Assembly: GCF_034263275.1 (NCBI RefSeq)
Contig: NZ_CP139559.1
Location: 2,356,001-2,420,000, forward strand
Reading direction: 5' to 3'
DNA from: Mucilaginibacter sp. cycad4
GTDB taxonomy: Bacteria > Bacteroidota > Bacteroidia > Sphingobacteriales > Sphingobacteriaceae
Length of the DNA stretch: 64,000 nucleotides
The notes beneath the pieces are model-generated. The model was not told where the DNA came from and searched no databases. It was given only the letters and a program-made list of their open reading frames with translations. Numbering within the stretch: position 1 is the stretch's first letter; the number at the start of each line of letters is the position of its first letter. A program made the position numbers and the translations under genes. Positions 36,552-46,331 of the stretch are shown here, in pieces.

Positions 36552-37659
36552 TTTTAAAGATATTTTTGAAACCCATAGCTGGGAGGAAACTAAAGCCAGT
36601 ATCTATGCCAAAACAAGCAGCGATGTTGAACGGGCATTGGCTGCAGGCAAACGCACATTAGAGGATTTTAAAGCCCTGGTATCTCCTGCCGCCGCGCCTT
36701 ACCTGGAGCAAATGGCAACTATTAGCCAGCAATTAACCCTGAGGCGCTTTGGCAAAACAATACAAATGTACGTACCGCTCTACCTGTCCAACGAGTGCAA
36801 AAACATTTGTACTTATTGCGGTTTTAGCTATGATAATAAAGTGAGGCGTAAAACGCTGTCGCCGATGGAAATTATGCAGGAAGTAAGCGTGATCAAAAAA
36901 ATGGGCTATGACCACGTACTGCTGGTAACCGGAGAAGATAACGAAAATGTGCATGTAGACTATTTTAAAAAAGCGCTCGATCTGGTTCGCCCGCATTTCG
37001 CGCATATCTCGATGGAAGTACAGCCGCTCGACCTGGAAGACTATCAGCAATTAACTCCTTACGGGCTCAATACAGTGTTGGTTTACCAGGAGACTTATCA
37101 TAAGGAAGATTATAAAAAACATCACCCCAGGGGCAAGAAATCGAATTTTGATTATCGCCTTGAAACTCCTGACCGCCTGGGAAAGGCAGGCATCCACAAA
37201 ATGGGCCTGGGAGTGTTGATTGGCCTTGAAGACTGGCGCACCGACTGTTTTTTTACGGCATTGCACCTTAATTACCTCGAGAAAAATTACTGGCAAAGTA
37301 AATACAGCCTTTCGTTTCCCCGGTTAAGGCCTTTTAGCGGAGGTTTAGAACCCAAAGTAGAAATGAATGACCGTGAACTGGTACAACTGATCTGCGCATA
37401 CCGGTTATTTAACGAGGAAGTTGAGCTCTCGATGTCTACGAGAGAATCTGAAAACTTCAGGAACAATATCATCAGATTGGGTATTACCCATATCAGCGCG
37501 GGCTCAAAAACAAACCCCGGCGGATATGCTGTTGAACCGGCGTCGCTGGAGCAGTTTGAAATTAGCGATGAACGCAGTCCGCAGCAAATTGCGCAGGTTA
37601 TCAAAACAAACGGCTATGAACCGGTTTGGAAGGATTGGGATCATAGTTTAGTTCGATAG
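36544..37659 (+). CDS. thiH: 2-iminoacetate synthase ThiH
   Basis: This 371-residue radical-SAM enzyme carries the CxxxCxxC cluster motif at Cys85, Cys89 and Cys92 ([12 protein letters not shown]). It cleaves tyrosine to give dehydroglycine for ThiG. Use of ThiH rather than the oxygen-dependent ThiO suggests that thiamine can be made at low oxygen. It lies 3 bases before the E1-like gene. Confidence 0.95.
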   Translation: MNSFKDIFETHSWEETKASIYAKTSSDVERALAAGKRTLEDFKALVSPAAAPYLEQMATISQQLTLRRFGKTIQMYVPLYLSNECKNICTYCGFSYDNKVRRKTLSPMEIMQEVSVIKKMGYDHVLLVTGEDNENVHVDYFKKALDLVRPHFAHISMEVQPLDLEDYQQLTPYGLNTVLVYQETYHKEDYKKHHPRGKKSNFDYRLETPDRLGKAGIHKMGLGVLIGLEDWRTDCFFTALHLNYLEKNYWQSKYSLSFPRLRPFSGGLEPKVEMNDRELVQLICAYRLFNEEVELSMSTRESENFRNNIIRLGITHISAGSKTNPGGYAVEPASLEQFEISDERSPQQIAQVIKTNGYEPVWKDWDHSLVR

Positions 37660-37662
37660 ATC

Positions 37663-38703
37663 ATGTTACAAACAGATGAGTTAAAACGGTATAGCAGGCA
37701 GACCATCTTACCCGAGATAGGCTTATCCGGACAGGAAAGATTAAAGTGCGGCAAAGTATTGATGGTAGGTGCCGGTGGCCTGGGCTGCCCCGCTTTGCAA
37801 TATTTGGCAGCGGCAGGGGTTGGCATCATCGGTATAGTGGATGACGATTGGGTTGATATTAGTAACCTGCACCGTCAGATATTGTATACCGTGGCAGATG
37901 CAGGCCGGCCTAAAGCCATCGTAGCTAAGGAAAAACTGGTATTGTTGAATCCTCACACATCTGTCACTGCTTTTGCCGAACGCCTTACTGCGGAAAACGC
38001 TGAAAACATTTGCAGGGAATATGACCTGATTATAGACGGATCGGATAATTTTGCGACACGTTACCTGGTTAATGATACATGTGTAGCTCTTAATAAGCCA
38101 TTGGTATTTGGCTCGATATTTAAGTTTGAAGGCCAAGTATCCGTGTTCAATTATCAGGACGGGCCGGGTTATCGGGATGTGTTCCCCGAACCGCCTTCTT
38201 CGGACGAAGTTCCAAACTGTGCCGAAATCGGTGTATTGGGTGTGTTACCCGGTATCATCGGCACTTATATGGCTAACGAGGCTATCAAGATCATCTGCGG
38301 CATTGGCGAAACACTATCGGGTAAGCTAATGACCATTAACGCACTTGATAACTCAACTTGTATTTTTAAGATCGGCAAACAGCAAAAACAGCGTCAGCCA
38401 AAAAACGCAACTACCGTTGTTGAGGTTCCTGAGATAAGGATGGACGAGTTGAATAACTGGTTAAGCGAATGTCCGGACAATATCCTGCTGATCGACGTAC
38501 GCGAAACCTACGAGTTTGAAGATTATAATATCGGCGGGATCAACATTCCTTTATATGAACTTAAAGATCATATCGAAAAATTGCCCGAAGGAAAAAAGCT
38601 AATCTTCTGCTGTCAAACGGGCCAGCGCAGTAAAATGGCGATTCAACTATTAAAATCATTATTCACAGGCGAAATGTACAGTTTAAAAAACGGGTTGATT
38701 TAA
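37663..38703 (+). CDS. ThiF/MoeB-like adenylyltransferase fused to a rhodanese domain
   Basis: This 346-residue protein has an E1-like domain with the nucleotide loop [11 protein letters not shown] (about residues 35-45), NLHRQILY, and Cys186 in [14 protein letters not shown], followed from about residue 255 by a rhodanese domain with a Cys at 316-317 ([12 protein letters not shown]). It should adenylate the ThiS C-terminus; the rhodanese half can carry the persulfide, so both steps of sulfur loading may be in one chain. It may also serve molybdopterin synthesis. It sits between thiH and thiD. Confidence 0.9.
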   Translation: MLQTDELKRYSRQTILPEIGLSGQERLKCGKVLMVGAGGLGCPALQYLAAAGVGIIGIVDDDWVDISNLHRQILYTVADAGRPKAIVAKEKLVLLNPHTSVTAFAERLTAENAENICREYDLIIDGSDNFATRYLVNDTCVALNKPLVFGSIFKFEGQVSVFNYQDGPGYRDVFPEPPSSDEVPNCAEIGVLGVLPGIIGTYMANEAIKIICGIGETLSGKLMTINALDNSTCIFKIGKQQKQRQPKNATTVVEVPEIRMDELNNWLSECPDNILLIDVRETYEFEDYNIGGINIPLYELKDHIEKLPEGKKLIFCCQTGQRSKMAIQLLKSLFTGEMYSLKNGLI

Positions 38704-38704
38704 A

Positions 38705-39535
38705 ATGAGCAGATATAGGTATCCTGTGGTATTAAGCATCGCCGGATCGGATAGCGGTGGCGGAGCGGGTATACAGGCAGATCTGAAAACGATGAGTGCC
38801 CTGGGCTGTTTCGGCACAACGGCCATTACGGCGGTTACAGTACAAAACACCTTAGGGGTTAGTGATATTTATCCTATCCCGGTTGATGTGGTAAAGGCTC
38901 AGATTAAAGCAGTAATGGACGATCTTAAACCATTGGTTATTAAGATCGGGATGGTACACCGTACGGAATTGGCGATCGGCATTGCGGAGACTTTAAGAGA
39001 ATACCCCAATACCCCGGTTATTTTTGACCCGTTGATGGCCGCTACCAGCGGGCGCCGCCTGATAGCAGATGATACAGCCGAAGCCTTAAAGAAACACTTG
39101 TTCCCCCGGACTCAACTCATTACGCCTAACCTGGATGAAGCTGCTATCCTGGCTGAAATGAAGATTAAAACCCTTGGTGACATGAAAGGTGCCGCAAAGC
39201 GCATCATGCAATACGGCTGCAAGGCCGTACTCATCAAAGGCGGACATTTGCAGGGGCCCGATCTTTTCGACGTTTACTTAGATTATAATGGCGACGAACG
39301 AATTTTCAGATCGACCGCCATTGATAGTTTTAATACCCATGGCACAGGATGCAGCCTGTCATCGGCTATCGCTTGCTTTATCGCGTTGGGTAATGACCTG
39401 CAAACGGCCATCGCCAATAGTAAAAATTATGTTCACCAGGCGATTGAGCAGGGTAAGGATGTTAAAACCGGTGAAGGCCATGGCCCATTGAATCATTTTT
39501 TTGATCCCCAAAAATTGGTGCGATACCAGGATTAA
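38705..39535 (+). CDS. thiD: Hydroxymethylpyrimidine/phosphomethylpyrimidine kinase ThiD
   Basis: This 276-residue ribokinase-like enzyme has [20 protein letters not shown] at the N-terminus and [20 protein letters not shown] at the C-terminus, the substrate- and ATP-binding hallmarks of ThiD. It phosphorylates hydroxymethylpyrimidine twice. It is the last gene of the operon, one base after the E1-like gene, and is followed by a 307-base convergent gap. Confidence 0.95.
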   Translation: MSRYRYPVVLSIAGSDSGGGAGIQADLKTMSALGCFGTTAITAVTVQNTLGVSDIYPIPVDVVKAQIKAVMDDLKPLVIKIGMVHRTELAIGIAETLREYPNTPVIFDPLMAATSGRRLIADDTAEALKKHLFPRTQLITPNLDEAAILAEMKIKTLGDMKGAAKRIMQYGCKAVLIKGGHLQGPDLFDVYLDYNGDERIFRSTAIDSFNTHGTGCSLSSAIACFIALGNDLQTAIANSKNYVHQAIEQGKDVKTGEGHGPLNHFFDPQKLVRYQD

Positions 39536-39634
39536 AACAGTTAGAATATATCCAAGCTTTTCTGCATTTTTTTTGTTTTGAATTTACATCAGAGGACTGC
39601 TTTACAATTTCTTACTACTATTAAAATACCATCT

Positions 39635-39842
39635 AAGTGTTCTAATAGGTTCCCATTCATCCCGCAGAATCGTGTTTTTAGGAAAATCCTCAGGAGATTA
39701 TTTGGTTTCGAGCAATCTTTTTCGTTGAGTATCTTCAGGTGTGGCAAAAATGCTGATTGAACCAAGGTGTTCAAAACCCTCCTTCTTTAAATGTCAGGCC
39801 ATATTTAAACGCCCTGTTTAAAATTGAATGCTGCTGGTTTAG
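39635..39842. repeat. Dispersed intergenic repeat, copy 2
   Basis: This copy matches 17947-18152 in the same orientation and fills most of the gap between thiD and the convergent efflux adaptor gene. It includes a 7-bp hairpin, TTTAAAC-GCCCT-GTTTAAA at about 39804-39822, equivalent to the weaker one in copy 1. The copy ends at the adaptor stop codon. Minus-strand translation gives a 61-codon frame, but copy 1 does not keep that frame, so it is treated as non-coding. 39536-39634 shows nothing. Confidence 0.6.
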
Positions 39843-40931
39843 CTATTGCTTAACAGGCAGGATTGTGCCCTCTTTCATCTCCTCATTGGCCTGTTTAACC
39901 AGCTTGTCGCCATCTTTCAGATCACCGGTAACTTCCACTTTTTCTTTACCGGTAAACCCGGTTTTTACATCTACCCATTTTGCTTTGCCATCCACCAGTT
40001 TCACCACAAACTTGCGTTCCTGCGTGGTTACAACAGTCTTGAAAGGCACTGTAAAACCGGGGGCAGGACGATCTAAGTTTAAGGTGATCTGGGCAAACAT
40101 ACCGGGTTTAAGCTGGCTTTTTTGATTGGGGAAATTAAACTCCCATATTTCGCTCCGGGTATCTGAGCTGATTGCTTCCGATTTTCGCGCAAGATTGGCT
40201 TTAAATACAACTCCCGGCAAAGCAGCAACGGTAAACGAGGCCTGGTTATCTTCTATTTTAGTGGCATTATAAGCCTCCGGTACAGGCACCTGAATCCTTA
40301 ACAACGAGTTATCCTCTACCGTAAAAAGCAGGATCTTTCCGGTATTATCTACATAATCGCCCTTAAAAATATTACGTGCGGTAACTACTCCATTAAATGG
40401 CGACCGGATAACCAGGTAATCTTCTAAAGCATGGTTAGCCTGGTTGGCAGCTTTGGAAGCCTCGTAAGCCGAGCTATCCGTTTTCATTTGGTTACGGGCA
40501 ATGTCTAGCTCATTATCTGATATGGCGCCAGGTGTTTTGGATGCTTTTAGCAACCGTGAATAAATGCTTTTGCTTGACTGAAATTTGGAATAAGCTCCCT
40601 GGCTGTTACTGCGGCTCTGCGCCTCGCCAGCTTTTAGTTCCGGTGCATCCAGGATACAAAGCACCTGGCCTTTCCTCACCTTACTGCCAATATCCACTTT
40701 TACATCTTTCACATAACCCGCTGTACGGGCATAGATATTGGCACGGTCGTTTGGTATAATTTCTCCGGTAAGGGTGAGTTTATTGCTCACCTTATCTGCC
40801 TTAAGCTCAACGACCTCTACAGGTTGTTTTGCCGGCGCTGCCGTAGTTGCTGCCGGCGTTTTATTTTCATTGCTGCCGCAAGCCGCGAGCAGCAGCATGC
40901 CTAATCCTAAATATGTATATAATGCTTTCAT
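39843..40931 (-). CDS. RND efflux periplasmic adaptor (membrane fusion) lipoprotein
   Basis: This 362-residue protein has a lipobox LLAAC near residue 18, then the barrel-sandwich lipoyl halves (ANIYARTAGYVKDVKVDIGS and LVIRSPFNGVVTARNIFKGD) around an alpha-hairpin, and a C-terminal beta domain (LKPGMFAQITLNLDR). It would link the inner-membrane RND pump to TolC. Its start overlaps the pump gene stop by 4 bases. It is the last gene of the TolC-pump-adaptor operon. Confidence 0.93.
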   Translation of the reverse strand: MKALYTYLGLGMLLLAACGSNENKTPAATTAAPAKQPVEVVELKADKVSNKLTLTGEIIPNDRANIYARTAGYVKDVKVDIGSKVRKGQVLCILDAPELKAGEAQSRSNSQGAYSKFQSSKSIYSRLLKASKTPGAISDNELDIARNQMKTDSSAYEASKAANQANHALEDYLVIRSPFNGVVTARNIFKGDYVDNTGKILLFTVEDNSLLRIQVPVPEAYNATKIEDNQASFTVAALPGVVFKANLARKSEAISSDTRSEIWEFNFPNQKSQLKPGMFAQITLNLDRPAPGFTVPFKTVVTTQERKFVVKLVDGKAKWVDVKTGFTGKEKVEVTGDLKDGDKLVKQANEEMKEGTILPVKQ

Positions 40932-43900
40932 GCGTTTGGTTCAGTAATGGTAAAGTATTTGCTTTCCTTATCGTCGGGATCAAGTGAGATTGGCTTAACC
41001 GGGCGGTCACCGGCTAAGGCCTGGTAAATCAACGGTAATATAAACAGGCTTAATAGCAACCCGAATACTAACCCGCCTATCACCGCTATACCTAAAGGTG
41101 CGGTTTGGTCCCCGCCCTCACCTATTCCCGATGCCATCGGGACCATCCCGGCAATCATTGCAAGGCCGGTCATCAGGATGGGCCTCGTCCTGTCCCTGAT
41201 CCCGATCAAAAATGAATTTTCGGTTCTTAGTTTACGGTAGTTTTCTGCCTGGATGATAAACAGGATAGCATTGGCTACTGCTACCCCGATAGCCATGATA
41301 CACCCCATATAGGATTGGATGTTTAAGGTTTTGCCGGTTAACCATAAAAGTAAAAAACATCCTGTCAATACACCCGGTATAATACCGATCACGATCAATG
41401 AAACCCTGAATGATTGGAAATTAACGGCCAGCAACAGGAATATCACGACAATGGCCAGCAGAACACCGGTTTGCAATTCATCAAATGTTTGCTGAAACAC
41501 TTCTGCCTGGCCCTGCTGCTGGATCTTCATGCCATCGGGCAGCTTCCCTAAACCGGCAATAACCTTATCGATATCGCGGATGGCCGCACCTAACGATTTG
41601 CCATGCAGGTTAGCTGTAAGCGTGATAAAACGCTTTTGGTTTAAACGGTCATACTCCCCTTCTATCCTACCCATCTTCCAGCTGGCTACGTCCCGCATAA
41701 ATACCTGTTTGCCGCCATTTGAGCCCAACAGGATATTATCTACTTTACCGGGGTCGTTCATAATAAACTCAGGCACCTGCACTTGCACCTGGTAGGCGGT
41801 GGCGTTAGCTTTATCCAGCCAGTAATTGGGCTGTGTAAACCTACTGGAAGACGTAGCCGCAATCAGCGATTTACTGGCATCATCAACGGTTAAACCTAAC
41901 TGCCCTAACCGAACCCGGTCAAATTCCAGCTTCATGGCAGGGTAACTTTGAGGTGCGCCATAGGTAATATCCCGCAGGTATGGCAACTTGTGTAATTGAT
42001 CCAGGATCCGTTGCCCAAATTCTCTGTCCTGCAACAGGTTCTTCCCCAATATTCTAACCTGCACAGGGGTATTGGTGCCCTGGCTCATTACCTGGTCTAC
42101 CAGGTCCGACGGTTCAAAGGAAATTTGCATACCGGGTATTTTAAGGGCCACCTCTTTTCTTAAACTTTCTTTAAAATCTTCGAGATGTATGCCGGCATTC
42201 TCCATGAAATTGACTTTAAGAACGGCTTCTTGGGGGCCGCTTGTCCATAAGTGAATGGCATTAACAGGATATGACGATCCCTGGTTGCCAATAAACGCAG
42301 AGGTAATGGCTATTTTTTGCCCGCCCGACAAACTATCTATCAAGGCCAGCAAAGCTTTGGTTTTGGTTTCCGTACGTTCAAGACGGGTGCCATCGGCTAA
42401 ACGCACCCTAACCTGGAACTGGCCGGCATCAACTTTGGGAAATAATTCTTTACCCAAAACATTAAACAACAAAACCGCGGCAATCACAGATACCAACAGG
42501 TATAGCGAGACAATCAATGTAGAAGAGCTGGCGGCTTTTGTCAGCCATCTGCCATGCCGGTCTTTAAATTTGAGCATCCTTTCCCCCTCTTTTGCATTTT
42601 CGCCAGGATGATCTTTAAAAAGCCAGTTGGCCATGACCGGGACAAAGGATTGCGAAAGCAGGAATGAGGCGATCATGGCTAAACCTACCGCTAACGATAA
42701 AGGCAAAAACATCGCTTTAGGAATGCCTGACATAAAAAATGCAGGGAAAAATATGGCAAGGATACACAGCAATATTAACAGCTTGGGTAAAGCTATCTCT
42801 TTAGAAGCTTCCAGTATTGCCCGGCCTTTGGGTTCGCCTTTTTCCTGGTGATGATGGATATTTTCTATGGTAACGGTAGCTTCATCTACCAAAATACCAA
42901 CGGCCAGCGCAAGGCCGCCTAAAGTCATGATATTGATAGATTGCCCGAATAATTTCAAACAAATAACCGCTGATAACAAAGCCAGCGGAATAGTGAGCAC
43001 TACAATGAGCGAGCCTCTCCAGTCACGCAGAAATAATAGTACCATCAGGCCGGTGAGCACAGCGCCCAACACCCCTTCTGTAGTTAAACTTTTTATCGAG
43101 TTGATGACATAGCCTGACTGGTCAAACTCATAGCTTACTTTGATATCCGGTGGTATGGCCGCCTGCATATCCGGCAATGCCGCTTTAACCCGTTGAACCA
43201 CATCCCAGGTAGAGGCATCGGCCCTTTTGGTTACGGGGATATATACCGAGCGTTTGCCGTTAATAAGCGCATAGCCAGATGTAATATCCGCTCCATTATC
43301 CACTGCGGCCACATCATGTACAAAAACAGCCGGGCCGCTCCCTGTTTTGATGGGAATATTAGCCAGGTCCTGGATATTCTCCACAACCGTATTTTGCGGT
43401 GTGATCAGGGTTTGGTCGCCCACACGAATGTTGCCCGATGGGGTAATGACATTCCCTTTGGCAATGGCAGTTACCAAATCCTGGGGTGTAACGTTATAGC
43501 TGCGTAATTTATCAGGATCGGCTTTAATAAGCACGGTTCTCTGGTTACCCCCAAACGGCGGCGGGGCGGAAACGCCCGGCAGCGTAGAGAACATTGGCCT
43601 CACCTTAAACAGGGCCAGGTCCTGCACTTCAGACAGGGATCGCGTTGAGCTGAATACCAGTTGCCCTACCGGCACACTGCCACCATCAAAGCGGGTAACA
43701 AAGGGGGATATCGTACCCGGCGGCATAAATGCCCTGGCCCGGTTCACCATCGCAACAACCTCACCGGTGGCCTGGCCCATATCTGTGCCCTCGTGAAAAT
43801 TCAGCTTGAGCAGGGTTACGCCTTGTATAGTCTTGCTTTCAACCGATTTGATGCCGGTAACATACAGAAAGTGGTATTCATAATAAGAGGTGATATAACC

Positions 43901-44089
43901 TTCCAATTGCTCCGCAGACAGGCCGCCATAGGTTTGCGCTACATAAATAGTCGGGGTGCCCAGTTTTGGAAAAATATCCACGGGCATGTTGCGAATAGAA
44001 ATTACGGAAAAGAAAATAATGGCGATAACCGCGACAATGATCGTTACCGGTTTTCTTAATGAGCCATATATAAGCTGGATGATATTCAT
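40928..44089 (-). CDS. RND-family inner-membrane efflux pump
   Basis: This 1053-residue, 12-helix transporter shows RND features: NMPVDIFPKLGTPTIYV in the first periplasmic part, LALAVGILVDEATVTIENI with the proton-relay Asp in helix 4, and FILPLIYQALAGDRP at the C-terminus. It is closer to hydrophobe/amphiphile pumps than to the heavy-metal CzcA type, as far as can be judged by eye. The substrate is unknown. Overlaps of 4 bases with both neighbours show a tightly coupled operon. Confidence 0.93.
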   Translation of the reverse strand: MNIIQLIYGSLRKPVTIIVAVIAIIFFSVISIRNMPVDIFPKLGTPTIYVAQTYGGLSAEQLEGYITSYYEYHFLYVTGIKSVESKTIQGVTLLKLNFHEGTDMGQATGEVVAMVNRARAFMPPGTISPFVTRFDGGSVPVGQLVFSSTRSLSEVQDLALFKVRPMFSTLPGVSAPPPFGGNQRTVLIKADPDKLRSYNVTPQDLVTAIAKGNVITPSGNIRVGDQTLITPQNTVVENIQDLANIPIKTGSGPAVFVHDVAAVDNGADITSGYALINGKRSVYIPVTKRADASTWDVVQRVKAALPDMQAAIPPDIKVSYEFDQSGYVINSIKSLTTEGVLGAVLTGLMVLLFLRDWRGSLIVVLTIPLALLSAVICLKLFGQSINIMTLGGLALAVGILVDEATVTIENIHHHQEKGEPKGRAILEASKEIALPKLLILLCILAIFFPAFFMSGIPKAMFLPLSLAVGLAMIASFLLSQSFVPVMANWLFKDHPGENAKEGERMLKFKDRHGRWLTKAASSSTLIVSLYLLVSVIAAVLLFNVLGKELFPKVDAGQFQVRVRLADGTRLERTETKTKALLALIDSLSGGQKIAITSAFIGNQGSSYPVNAIHLWTSGPQEAVLKVNFMENAGIHLEDFKESLRKEVALKIPGMQISFEPSDLVDQVMSQGTNTPVQVRILGKNLLQDREFGQRILDQLHKLPYLRDITYGAPQSYPAMKLEFDRVRLGQLGLTVDDASKSLIAATSSSRFTQPNYWLDKANATAYQVQVQVPEFIMNDPGKVDNILLGSNGGKQVFMRDVASWKMGRIEGEYDRLNQKRFITLTANLHGKSLGAAIRDIDKVIAGLGKLPDGMKIQQQGQAEVFQQTFDELQTGVLLAIVVIFLLLAVNFQSFRVSLIVIGIIPGVLTGCFLLLWLTGKTLNIQSYMGCIMAIGVAVANAILFIIQAENYRKLRTENSFLIGIRDRTRPILMTGLAMIAGMVPMASGIGEGGDQTAPLGIAVIGGLVFGLLLSLFILPLIYQALAGDRPVKPISLDPDDKESKYFTITEPNA

Positions 44090-45492
44090 TTTCCGTATTG
44101 ATTTAAAAAGATATCTATATTGCCCTGGTAGGCGGCTTTAGTTAATAAAGATTTCCAGGCGGCCCAATAAGCGATCTTAACCGAGGCTTCCGATTGGTAA
44201 AGCAATTGCAGGGACTGGATCACATCGTAATAACTGATGAGCCCCGACTGATAGCGGTATTGTGTGGCCTGGTAGGCATACCGGGCAGCTTTCAATGCTT
44301 CCGGTGCCAGGCGGGCAGATTGTATGGCTTTAGTTAAAGCAGAATCTGCTATTTCCCGCTCGGTGTTCAAATGCAGTTCGGTTTGTTTGAGTTGCTCCCG
44401 GCTTGCGTCAATATTCAGTTGCTGCTGTTTAAATAACGGTTTCTGCCGAAATACTTCCAGGATTGGAAAAGAAAGCTGTGCGCCGATACCATAATTATAC
44501 CGCTCAAAACGCCACCCGTCACTGTTATTGGCCGAACCATCGGCGGCTACGCCTGATCCCCGGCCATAACCCACGCTCCAGATGGTTAATTTAGGCAAAA
44601 GGCTCCGTTTGTAGGTTTTCAGGGTTAATTCATTGGTGAGCACATTGGTTTTTTGCAGGCTTAACTCCGGGTGTTCGGTATTATCTGCATTAGGAATAGT
44701 AACAGGCAAGCCCTTAAACATTGCAGAATCTGCAACCGGGTTACCAGGTAATCTTCCACCGGTAAGTTCTTTTAAAACGATCAGGCATGAATCCCTTCGC
44801 CGTTCAAAAGCAATGAGTTGGATCTGCGCTTTAGCCAGTTCGGCATGAAAAGTAGATGAATCCGTTCCAGGCCTTAACCCGCTCGAAACAACAGCCTGCG
44901 ATTGTTTCAGGTGGTAAGCATCCCTGTTGATATTGCTTTGATAAACTTTAACCAGGTGGGCCGTGAGCAGGTAATTGAGCCAGGCATTAATCACAAATAT
45001 CTTATGCTGAAAAATAGTAAGTGTTTCATCTGCTTGCCCATTCTGGAGTTTCCCCCTGGCTAATTCAACTGCTGCTCCGCGCTGCCCAAAGGTAAAAGGC
45101 TCCCATTGCAGGTTCAGAGCCGCGGCACTTCCCGGCGTACCTTTATAATCATTGGATTTGCTTGGCGGGCCGCTGATAGGTGTAATGTACTGCGGATAGA
45201 TCATACCCGTGATGTTGTTGTATGTAGCATAATCCAGCTGGTAAGATGCATTCATAGAAGGAATGATGCCGTTTTGCTGCAATTTAACGGCATACTGCAA
45301 TCTCTGGGTTTGTAAACGTTTGGCTTTAATCAGCGGGTAATTACGGGTCGCCGTGCTGAGCAGGGAATCAAGGTAAACGCTGCCGGTTTGCTGTGCATGA
45401 AGTTGCTGACAAAACAGCCCTATGGCCAGCATCAACCGTATAATTTTTGAGGTTTTACCCTGATAAAATTTCGAATAGTTTTTTGAATACAC
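44086..45492 (-). CDS. TolC-family outer-membrane efflux protein
   Basis: This 468-residue protein has a signal peptide (IIRLMLAIGLFCQQLHAQQ) and two OEP repeats with long coiled-coil helices, for example AVELARGKLQNGQADETLTI and APEALKAARYAYQATQYRYQ. It forms the outer-membrane duct for the RND pump encoded directly downstream. It is the first gene of the operon. The 132-base region upstream contains the AraC remnant; no clear promoter was found. Confidence 0.92.
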   Translation of the reverse strand: MYSKNYSKFYQGKTSKIIRLMLAIGLFCQQLHAQQTGSVYLDSLLSTATRNYPLIKAKRLQTQRLQYAVKLQQNGIIPSMNASYQLDYATYNNITGMIYPQYITPISGPPSKSNDYKGTPGSAAALNLQWEPFTFGQRGAAVELARGKLQNGQADETLTIFQHKIFVINAWLNYLLTAHLVKVYQSNINRDAYHLKQSQAVVSSGLRPGTDSSTFHAELAKAQIQLIAFERRRDSCLIVLKELTGGRLPGNPVADSAMFKGLPVTIPNADNTEHPELSLQKTNVLTNELTLKTYKRSLLPKLTIWSVGYGRGSGVAADGSANNSDGWRFERYNYGIGAQLSFPILEVFRQKPLFKQQQLNIDASREQLKQTELHLNTEREIADSALTKAIQSARLAPEALKAARYAYQATQYRYQSGLISYYDVIQSLQLLYQSEASVKIAYWAAWKSLLTKAAYQGNIDIFLNQYGK

Positions 45493-45569
45493 TACATATA
45501 AATTTATGATGCAACGCTATAAACAATCTACAGGAAAAGCTTGGATAAAATTTACCATTTGGATGGATT

Positions 45570-45647
45570 TTACTTTTTGGTCAGGCTTTTTTTATACTCC
45601 GAAGGGCTTTGGCCGGTATGCTGCCTAAAAATCCTGGAAAAATGGCC
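45570..45647 (-). pseudogene. C-terminal fossil of an AraC-family regulator
   Basis: In the minus-strand frame ending with the stop at 45570-45572, the last 24 codons read HFSRIFRQHTGQSPSEYKKS and then LTKK, the standard end of an AraC DNA-binding domain. An in-frame TAG directly precedes this piece. It overlaps the last codons of the ChrB-like gene in another frame, so a deletion has joined the two genes near 45647. Confidence 0.7.
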
Positions 45648-46218
45648 CTAGGCTCATATTGGTATCAATCTGATCCTGGATCATCTCTTTAAGTTCCTTT
45701 GTCCAGGATGGTGCTTTTTTATCGCCTTTACTTTTAAGGTACTGGTGATAAACCTGTATAAGCCTTTGTTCAACAGGCCCATCGGTATGCTTTTGTTTAT
45801 GGAGATATTTAGCCCAGTTGTATAGCCCGTCGTAGATCACCATGCCTAATGCCAGGAGTTGCTGGTCATCGGCAATATCATATCTTAACCCCGAAAATAC
45901 CGCTTCCAGCCCGGCAGATTGCGGTGCAAAATCGTGGCGGTCGGTATCTGCCCCCCTGATTATCGCAGCCAGCCGGCTTAAAGCTGCATCTTTTAACTGG
46001 TGTTTTTTGAGGAAATAATCAAAAGTGCATTGATCTTCATAATGAGTATACTCTACATTGGGAATATCAAAAGGGATAGCATCCAGCTCCGCCGCTTTCG
46101 TCAGCACTTCCTCATATGGAACGTAGATGATTTCACCTTCAGGATCAATGAAGCGTTTGATGAGCCATGGGCAGGCAATACGGTCAATTTTAGGACGGGC
46201 ACGCGTGATCCATTTCAT
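45625..46218 (-). CDS. ChrB C-terminal-domain protein (chromate resistance-associated)
   Basis: This 197-residue protein matches the ChrB C-terminal family: KWITRARPKIDRIACPWLIK at the start, then YTHYEDQCTFDYFLKKH and AAIIRGADTDRHDFAPQSAG. In chromate resistance operons ChrB is linked to the ChrA transporter, but no ChrA is nearby here. Its last residues (GPFFQDF) are encoded by DNA that belonged to an AraC gene, so the natural C-terminus has been replaced. A -7 box TAACTTTG lies on the minus strand at 46233-46226. A regulatory or oxidoreductase role cannot be decided from the sequence. Confidence 0.85.
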   Translation of the reverse strand: MKWITRARPKIDRIACPWLIKRFIDPEGEIIYVPYEEVLTKAAELDAIPFDIPNVEYTHYEDQCTFDYFLKKHQLKDAALSRLAAIIRGADTDRHDFAPQSAGLEAVFSGLRYDIADDQQLLALGMVIYDGLYNWAKYLHKQKHTDGPVEQRLIQVYHQYLKSKGDKKAPSWTKELKEMIQDQIDTNMSLGPFFQDF

Positions 46219-46331
46219 AGTGGATCAAAGTTAAAAATCTAAAGCGTATTAGCAGAGGTGCCATTCCTATAATCGGCAACGTAATTTGTAATAATCATAA
46301 TACCTGTAAGGCCTTTTTGGGCTACCGGGAA

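Noticed and set aside
39589..39774. 61-codon minus-strand ORF that looked like a transposase tail
   Set aside because: It lies in repeat copy 2; copy 1 has a 1-base shift in this frame and no transposase motif is visible, so an IS call cannot be supported.
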